This document shows positions 6,605 to 10,402 of a stretch of DNA of 10,402 bases, one piece after another (the first letter of the stretch is position 1; every line of letters starts with the position of its first letter). The notes beneath the pieces are model-generated. The model was not told the origin of the DNA. It was given only the letters and a program-made list of their open reading frames with translations, and searched no databases. The stretch lies in assembly GCA_900547045.1 (NCBI GenBank), contig URFB01000030.1, forward strand, positions 1 to 10,402, written 5' to 3'. The translations under genes were made by a program, and so were the position numbers. The DNA is from an uncultured Mollicutes bacterium (GTDB lineage Bacteria > Bacillota_I > Bacilli_A > Acholeplasmatales > Anaeroplasmataceae).

Positions 6605-7247
6605 GAAAATAGCTAGTATTGCTGTTACAAGCCTTTTAAGCCTATTTGTCGCTTTCTTGCTTATTGTTTTAATCAAAAATACTGTTGCGCTAAAAAACAA
6701 GCAGATTTCTTCCTTTTTTGGATATTCTATCTCTTACGTTCCAACGGAATCAATGAACCCTACCATTAGGCCTGGTGAAACTGTTCTAATAAAAAAAGGC
6801 TCAATTGAAGATGCTAGAGTTGGTGATATCGTTGTTTACAATGATGGAGAGCGTTATATTATTCACCGTGTTACTAAAATCCTTGATAATGGATGCTTAA
6901 AAACTAAGGGTGATAATAATTATACTAATCCCGTTGAGGATAGTGTAGAAATCGATGCTAGTATGTATTATGGAAAATACATAAAAACGGTTAATTTTTT
7001 AAATTTTACAAGTATTATTAAAAATAAAAACTTTATTTTCCCAATTTGTATTTTAATTTACGCTGTAATTCTTATTAGTGAAGGAATTTCCATTGCTAAA
7101 TCAATTAAGCGAAAAAATGATGAAAATATAAAGAAAATGAAGGATGAGCATCAGCGTCGAATGCTAAAGGAATCACTTCGTGATGAGGTAAAAAGAGAGC
7201 TTCTTGAGGAAATTAACAAGAAGAATGACACTAAAATTCTTAATTAA
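6594..7247 (+). CDS. sipW: SipW-type signal peptidase I, second copy
   Basis: 217-residue membrane signal peptidase with near-canonical motifs: catalytic Ser53 in T-E-S-M-N-P-T-I-R-P-G-E, His91 in I-I-H-R-V replacing the bacterial Lys, and Asp107 in K-T-K-G-D-N-N, the SipW/ER-type arrangement. Membrane segments lie at about 8-28 and 147-167. The cytoplasmic tail (170-217) is charged and helical and contains L-K-E-S-L-R-D-E-V-K-R-E-L-L-E-E (191-206), which aligns with the tail of the first peptidase. The ATG lies inside the end of the preceding gene (11-base overlap) with only a weak GGAAG site (6582-6586), suggesting translational coupling. It is the last gene of the operon. It is closer to the standard SipW pattern than the first copy, so it may be the main peptidase, with the first specialised for a subset of substrates; that split is inference. 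Confidence 0.86.
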   Translation: MRIKKIASIAVTSLLSLFVAFLLIVLIKNTVALKNKQISSFFGYSISYVPTESMNPTIRPGETVLIKKGSIEDARVGDIVVYNDGERYIIHRVTKILDNGCLKTKGDNNYTNPVEDSVEIDASMYYGKYIKTVNFLNFTSIIKNKNFIFPICILIYAVILISEGISIAKSIKRKNDENIKKMKDEHQRRMLKESLRDEVKRELLEEINKKNDTKILN

Positions 7248-7253
7248 GTAATA

Positions 7254-7285
7254 AAAAAACAAGAAGCTAATGTTTCTTGTTTTTT
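7254..7285. terminator. Perfect bidirectional terminator between convergent genes
   Basis: AAAAAACAAGAA (7254-7265) pairs without mismatch with TTCTTGTTTTTT (7274-7285) around an 8-base loop. The T run serves the rightward peptidase operon and the A run, read on the other strand, serves the leftward regulator. The leftward stop codon (7267-7269) lies within the loop, so the hairpin overlaps the last codons of that gene. Confidence 0.85.
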
Positions 7286-7860
7286 ACTGTTAATTGACTT
7301 GCTAAAATAATAGCGATTTGAGCAGGAATTGCTACAATATATAAAAGCCATAGGGTATAATTTAAAAATTGGAGATGAACTGAAAGGCATAAAGTCCAAA
7401 GAAGAATTGATACAATTAAATAATTATATCTTTTTTTGCCCCAAATGGAGTTAAAAATTAAGATTATGATAGAAGAAGCGGGTAAGGCCCATACGAAGGA
7501 TTGCCAATAATATGCATTATATAAAATATTTACAATAGTGAATAATACAATTGATGATGTCCAAACAACGGTTACAGCAAGAAGTGTAATAATTATTTTA
7601 TTGGTCATGATTCTTTTTCTTTCCTTTGTATCAATTTCGTCCTCCTGGGGTTTGTCCTCTAAAAGAGAATCAACGGATACTCCATAAAGGTCAGCAATCT
7701 TTTTGATTGTTTCAATATCGGGGATGGTATCACCCTGCTCCCATTTGGAAATTGATTTGTCTGAGAATCCTAATTGATGAGCTAACTCAACCTGGGTTAA
7801 CTTATGCTTTTTTCTTAGTTTTGTTAAATTGTCTGCGAGTATTAGTCTAATATCTTCCAT
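7267..7860 (-). CDS. XRE-family transcriptional regulator with four-segment membrane domain
   Basis: 197-residue fusion of a DNA-binding domain and a membrane domain. Residues 7-67 are a Cro/CI-type helix-turn-helix: L-T-Q-V-E-L-A-H-Q-L-G-F-S-D-K-S-I-S-K-W-E-Q-G (21-43), then the usual I-P-D-I-E-T-I-K-K-I-A-D-L-Y-G-V-S-V-D-S-L-L. An acidic/basic linker (68-85) leads to four hydrophobic segments at about 88-113, 119-140, 146-166 and 168-190. Such regulators could sense membrane state or a small ligand; the signal is unknown. The start is the only reasonable Met, yet no Shine-Dalgarno precedes it. It diverges from the six-segment membrane protein gene at 7988, its most likely target along with itself. 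Convergence with the peptidase operon through a shared terminator argues against it belonging to that operon. Confidence 0.85.
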   Translation of the reverse strand: MEDIRLILADNLTKLRKKHKLTQVELAHQLGFSDKSISKWEQGDTIPDIETIKKIADLYGVSVDSLLEDKPQEDEIDTKERKRIMTNKIIITLLAVTVVWTSSIVLFTIVNILYNAYYWQSFVWALPASSIIILIFNSIWGKKRYNYLIVSILLWTLCLSVHLQFLNYTLWLLYIVAIPAQIAIILASQLTVKNKKH

Positions 7861-7874
7861 AGTGAATATAGTAT

Positions 7875-7903
7875 ATCATATTTAGCTTTTTCGTGAAAGT
7901 TAA
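7875..7903 (-). promoter_or_regulatory. Promoter of the leftward regulator gene, very short leader
   Basis: Read on the minus strand, TTAACT (7898-7903) and TATGAT (7875-7880) are separated by 17 bases. Transcription would begin near 7868, only about 8 bases before the ATG at 7860, leaving no room for a Shine-Dalgarno. An overlapping TATACT (7870-7875) is an alternative -10 that would place the start even closer. Confidence 0.5.
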
Positions 7904-7950
7904 ATTTTATTTAAAAAAACTGCTGATGTATTTATTTCTTGGCTTAGATT

Positions 7951-7959
7951 TGCTATAAT
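7951..7959 (+). promoter_or_regulatory. Extended -10 promoter of the HdeD-like gene
   Basis: TGCTATAAT is a perfect -10 hexamer (7954-7959) with an upstream TGn extension. The -35 position, TTTATT at 7931-7936 with 17 bases spacing, is weak, as is common with extended -10 promoters. The start would be near 7966. A GGAGG ribosome binding site (7976-7980) follows, 7 bases before the ATG at 7988. Confidence 0.7.
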
Positions 7960-7987
7960 ATTTTCGATTTAAGATGGAGGTATAAAA

Positions 7988-8611
7988 ATGAAAAGAATGT
8001 TTAATAATTTATGTAATTTATTATTTAGACCTAAGAAAACAAAGCTATTTTGGTTATTTTTCGTAGCGGGAGTTTTATTAATTCTTTTAGGTATAATGTT
8101 TATGCCAGTTTGGTCAAATGCCGATGATTGGGTATTTTGGAAAAGCTGGGGACAAAATTTTGTTAATATTATTATCTTTGTATGTATTTTACTTTACCTA
8201 TGTCTTTTTCTAGTTAAAAAAATTAGACAAAGAAGTAATGGTGTTGTTAAGGTATTAACAATTGTTGAATTTGTTCTAATGGCTTTAATTGCTCTTGGTT
8301 GTATTCTTCAGCAATTTAAGATTATTAATGTTGGTGGTGCATGTGCTATTTTAGGTCTTGCATTATGGTGCCGTGGCGTTGTTGAGGTCTTTAGAGCATA
8401 TTATCATCAGCATGGTAACAATGATCGTTATCCTTTATGGTGGCTTGTATGTGCAATTGCCCTTGTGTCAATTGGTGTATATTTATTCGCTAAGCCTTTA
8501 TTTAGTGATACAACAATTATTTGGATTTTCGCTATATTATTAATCCTTGTAGGTATTATCCTATTTGTAGACGGATTTCTTGCTAAGCCAGCTTCTAAAA
8601 AAAGTAAATAA
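7988..8611 (+). CDS. Six-segment HdeD-like (DUF308-type) membrane protein
   Basis: 207-residue integral membrane protein with hydrophobic segments at about 19-39, 57-77, 86-107, 115-136, 149-169 and 175-197, and Lys-rich cytoplasmic ends. Repeated Gly-containing patterns (G-V-L-L-I-L-L-G-I near 28-36, A-L-V-S-I-G-V-Y-L-F near 158-167, and I-L-V-G-I-I-L-F-V-D-G-F near 187-197), plus L-W-C-R-G-V-V-E-V-F-R (126-136), recall HdeD/DUF308 proteins. That family is linked to acid resistance in enterobacteria but mostly uncharacterised in Firmicutes. No catalytic or transporter motif is seen, so function is unknown. It is monocistronic: it has its own extended -10 promoter and a strong terminator right after the stop. 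The divergent XRE regulator is its probable controller. Confidence 0.7.
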   Translation: MKRMFNNLCNLLFRPKKTKLFWLFFVAGVLLILLGIMFMPVWSNADDWVFWKSWGQNFVNIIIFVCILLYLCLFLVKKIRQRSNGVVKVLTIVEFVLMALIALGCILQQFKIINVGGACAILGLALWCRGVVEVFRAYYHQHGNNDRYPLWWLVCAIALVSIGVYLFAKPLFSDTTIIWIFAILLILVGIILFVDGFLAKPASKKSK

Positions 8612-8616
8612 TTAAT

Positions 8617-8646
8617 AAAATCCTCATTTATGCAAGTGAGGATTTT
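8617..8646 (+). terminator. Intrinsic terminator after the HdeD-like gene
   Basis: AAAATCCTCATTT (8617-8629) pairs with AAGTGAGGATTTT (8634-8646), with one G-U pair and a 4-base loop, followed by further T's. It starts 5 bases after the stop codon. Confidence 0.85.
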
Positions 8647-8683
8647 TATTTGAGGAAAAATTAAATAAAAAAATAAAAAATAG

Positions 8684-8712
8684 TTGACAATTTATATGAT
8701 TTATTGTAAATT
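8684..8712 (+). promoter_or_regulatory. Promoter of the rplM-rpsI operon
   Basis: A consensus TTGACA (8684-8689) stands 17 bases before TAAATT (8707-8712), preceded by an A-rich tract at 8661-8682 that would act as an UP element. Transcription should begin near 8719. This is the strongest -35 in the window, as expected for ribosomal protein genes. Confidence 0.8.
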
Positions 8713-8718
8713 ATATGA

Positions 8719-8790
8719 GGTACATTTTTTATTAATATCCACATTTGCCCTTAATTATTTAATTAAGACAATATTAAGGAGGAACAAACA
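8719..8790 (+). promoter_or_regulatory. Structured 5' leader of rplM, candidate L13 autoregulatory leader
   Basis: About 70 bases of untranslated leader. TTAATAT (8732-8738) pairs with ATATTAA (8771-8777). Inside, CTTAATT (8750-8756) pairs with AATTAAG (8761-8767) around a 4-base loop, leaving an asymmetric internal loop with CCACATTTGCC on one side and ACA on the other. The outer 3' arm touches the AAGGAGG ribosome binding site (8776-8782), so closing the stem could limit translation. Firmicutes are known to have an L13 leader RNA in this position. I cannot match the consensus from memory, so the family call is tentative; the pairings are seen directly. Confidence 0.5.
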
Positions 8791-9225
8791 ATGAATACTT
8801 ACATGGCAAGTAAACAAACTGTACAACATAATTGGTATGTTGTTGACGCTAATGGTTTAACATTAGGTCGTTTAGCTACTCAAGTAGCAACACTTTTAAG
8901 AGGAAAGCACAAGGCTATTTATACTCCTAACTGTGACTGTGGAGATAATGTTATTATTATCAACGCTGAAAAAATTAAATTAACTGGAAAGAAGTGGAGC
9001 GATAAGCTATATCGTCATCACTCAGAGTACAATGGTGGTTTAACTACTTTAAATGCTTCTGAAATGATGGCTAAGTTCCCTACTAGAATGGTAGAATACG
9101 CTGTAAAGGGTATGTTACCTCATACTAAGCTAGGTGACGTTCAAAGAGGTCACTTATATGTATACGCTGGTAGCGAGCATCCACATGCTGCACAAAAACC
9201 AGTAGAATTTAAGGTAAAGGCATAA
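8791..9225 (+). CDS. rplM: 50S ribosomal protein L13
   Basis: Large-subunit ribosomal protein that binds 23S rRNA early in assembly. The 144-residue length and motifs are typical: W-Y-V-V-D-A (16-21), T-L-G-R-L-A (24-29), L-L-R-G-K-H-K (35-41), V-I-I-I-N-A-E-K-I-K-L-T-G-K-K (54-68), G-M-L-P-H-T-K-L-G (107-115), and the C-terminal Y-A-G-S-E-H-P-H-A-A-Q-K-P. The segment after L-G (D-V-Q-R-G-H-L) is slightly shorter and less basic than the usual R-x-M-x-K-K-L version. A strong promoter, structured leader and AAGGAGG site precede it. It is 15 bases from rpsI, the classic L13-S9 operon. Confidence 0.98.
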   Translation: MNTYMASKQTVQHNWYVVDANGLTLGRLATQVATLLRGKHKAIYTPNCDCGDNVIIINAEKIKLTGKKWSDKLYRHHSEYNGGLTTLNASEMMAKFPTRMVEYAVKGMLPHTKLGDVQRGHLYVYAGSEHPHAAQKPVEFKVKA

Positions 9226-9240
9226 GGAGGAATATAAATC

Positions 9241-9639
9241 ATGGCTAATAAAAAGGTTCAATATTTAGCAACAGGACGTCGTAAGAGCGCAGTTGCCCGC
9301 GTAGTTTTAGAAGCAGGTAAAGGTACTATCACAATCAACGGACGTAGTTTTGAGGATTATATCCCTTCTCCATCTGTTCGTTTAGATGTACTTCAACCAC
9401 TTGAGTTAACTGAATCAACTGAAAAGTTCGATATCTCTGTTAACGTTAATGGTGGCGGTATTACTGGCCAAGCAGGAGCTATCCGTTTAGGTATCACTCG
9501 TGCTTTAATGCTTGTAAATCCTGATTACCGTGCTAGCTTAAAGCCAGCTGGTATGTGTACTCGTGACCCTCGTCAGAAAGAACGTAAGAAATACGGTCTT
9601 AAGAAGGCTCGTCGTGCACCTCAATTCTCAAAGCGTTAA
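9241..9639 (+). CDS. rpsI: 30S ribosomal protein S9
   Basis: Small-subunit ribosomal protein whose C-terminal tail reaches the P-site tRNA. The 132 residues show the family landmarks: Y-L-A-T-G-R-R-K-S-A-V-A-R-V (8-21), G-T-I-T-I-N-G-R-S-F-E-D-Y (28-40), G-G-G-I-T-G-Q-A-G-A-I-R-L-G-I-T-R-A (71-88), and the basic end K-K-Y-G-L-K-K-A-R-R-A-P-Q-F-S-K-R with the invariant Ser-Lys-Arg terminus. A TAAGGAGG site (9223-9230) overlaps the rplM stop, so the two genes are translated as one unit. The operon ends at the terminator at 9683. Confidence 0.98.
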   Translation: MANKKVQYLATGRRKSAVARVVLEAGKGTITINGRSFEDYIPSPSVRLDVLQPLELTESTEKFDISVNVNGGGITGQAGAIRLGITRALMLVNPDYRASLKPAGMCTRDPRQKERKKYGLKKARRAPQFSKR

Positions 9640-9682
9640 TTTTACAGTTTATTATTTACGCATTTATTCATTATGGATTAAT

Positions 9683-9725
9683 AAAAGAAGAACTTCGGAA
9701 TTCTCAACCGAGGTTCTTTTTTTTT
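9683..9725 (+). terminator. Intrinsic terminator of the rplM-rpsI operon
   Basis: AAGAACTTCGG (9688-9698) pairs with CCGAGGTTCTT (9708-9718) with one internal G-U pair and a 9-base loop. The stem can extend with flanking A/T pairs to 9683 and 9723. A run of nine T's (9717-9725) completes a strong terminator. Confidence 0.92.
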
Positions 9726-9735
9726 ATTTAAAGGA

Positions 9736-9764
9736 TTGAGTTTAGCTATAAAATATAGTATCAT
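9736..9764 (+). promoter_or_regulatory. Promoter of the DUF1275-type gene
   Basis: TTGAGT (9736-9741) and TATCAT (9759-9764) are separated by 17 bases, just after the rpsI terminator. Transcription should begin near 9771. An AGGAG ribosome binding site (9792-9796) lies 6 bases before the ATG at 9803. Confidence 0.65.
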
Positions 9765-9802
9765 ATTAAGCTGGTTAGTTAATTTTTATCTAGGAGTTTA
9801 TT

Positions 9803-10402
9803 ATGGGACGTAAGAGTTTATTTATTTGGATGATTTTATTAACATCCTTAGCTGGCTTTGTAAATGCGATTGCGATATTTGGCTATGATGGTACAACCGT
9901 TTCGCATGTTACAGGCTTAGTATCTAAATTTGCAATTGGTATTTCAACTGGTGATTTTTCGGGAAGCCTTGAAATATTACTTTTAATTTTACTATTTATG
10001 CTTGGTGCGACAACCTCTGGCTTTATTACCGGTGAGAGAGCCTTTTATTTACATAAATCATATGGCTTTATTATTCTAGCAATTGGTATTTTAATTCCTC
10101 TTGCATGGCTTGATGTTCATAATGTTTGGCTTTTTGCCTTTATTATGGGTCTTCAAAATGGTATGGTTGTTTCATTTAAGGGAATCGTAGCAAGAATGAC
10201 TCATATGTCTGGTAATTTAACTGACTTTGGGGTTTTTCTTGGCTACAAGCTAAGAGGAAATAAAAATGAAAAGCCTATTACGGGTATTATTCCTGGTACA
10301 GCTATTTTAAGCTTTACTGTAGGTGGAATTATAGGTATTTTACTATATAAGGCGCTAAAGAATAATATTTTCTTTATTGTATCTGGTGTTTATGTTTGCT
10401 TA
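9803..10402 (+). CDS. DUF1275/YoaK-family membrane protein (3' truncated)
   Basis: The first 200 codons, open to the window edge. The family is small integral membrane proteins of unknown function, widespread in bacteria. Residues 9-26 are the first hydrophobic segment with the family-typical L-A-G-F-V-N-A-I (16-23), followed by V-S-H-V-T-G-L (33-39). Further segments lie at about 56-76, 87-103 and 105-121. The second family signature, G-L-Q-N-G-M-V-V-S (115-123), is followed by R-M-T-H-M-S-G-N-L-T-D-F-G (130-142). Two more segments begin near 161 and 187, close to the family's usual total, so probably only a short tail is missing. It has its own promoter and an AGGAG site, and is not obviously tied to its neighbours. 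Start chosen by the ribosome binding site and the alignment of the first family motif. Confidence 0.85.
   Translation, partial: MGRKSLFIWMILLTSLAGFVNAIAIFGYDGTTVSHVTGLVSKFAIGISTGDFSGSLEILLLILLFMLGATTSGFITGERAFYLHKSYGFIILAIGILIPLAWLDVHNVWLFAFIMGLQNGMVVSFKGIVARMTHMSGNLTDFGVFLGYKLRGNKNEKPITGIIPGTAILSFTVGGIIGILLYKALKNNIFFIVSGVYVCL

Noticed and set aside
8358..8543. Short + strand hydrophobic frame inside the HdeD-like gene
   Set aside because: Frame-shifted shadow of a membrane protein, where T-rich codons give hydrophobic residues in any frame.

Overview
The window is AT-rich, densely packed Gram-positive-type DNA. It has strong Shine-Dalgarno sites, short intergenic gaps and U-tract terminators, and every complete gene ends in TAA or TAG. 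Its hallmark proteins are short-lived-signal surface proteins with an S-T-Y-A-W-[FY] motif and SipW-type signal peptidases. With a rplM-rpsI operon, this points to a low-GC Firmicute, probably one of the uncultured gut Bacilli or Erysipelotrichia-like lineages. Trp is always TGG, so the standard bacterial code fits. The species assignment is inference.

Positions 1-7247 hold a surface-protein export locus on the + strand. Two paralogous secreted proteins come first (the first is cut by the window edge). A hairpin and a new promoter follow. Then comes an apparent four-gene operon: SipW-type signal peptidase 1, a membrane-anchored McrB-like AAA+ ATPase, a DUF2357-like coiled-coil protein with no visible nuclease domain, and SipW-type signal peptidase 2. 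A perfect bidirectional terminator ends it. I infer that the peptidases process the S-T-Y-A-W-F proteins, as SipW does for TasA/TapA in Bacillus. The McrB/McrC-derived pair sits between the peptidases and may have been repurposed as a membrane-linked motor or scaffold for assembling these proteins. The two peptidases share a similar cytoplasmic tail, a plausible docking element. This is the part of the window most likely to be an undescribed system.

Positions 7267-8611 carry a divergent pair: a leftward XRE-type regulator with four membrane segments, and a rightward six-segment HdeD-like membrane protein. Each has its own promoter in the 127-base gap.

Positions 8612-9725 are the ribosomal L13/S9 operon. 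It has a near-consensus promoter, a structured leader that could be an L13 autoregulatory element, and a strong terminator. From 9803 to the end is the first 200 codons of a DUF1275/YoaK-type membrane protein with its own promoter. No rRNA, tRNA, CRISPR array, insertion sequence or att site was seen, and no gene-free stretch exceeds about 180 bases.
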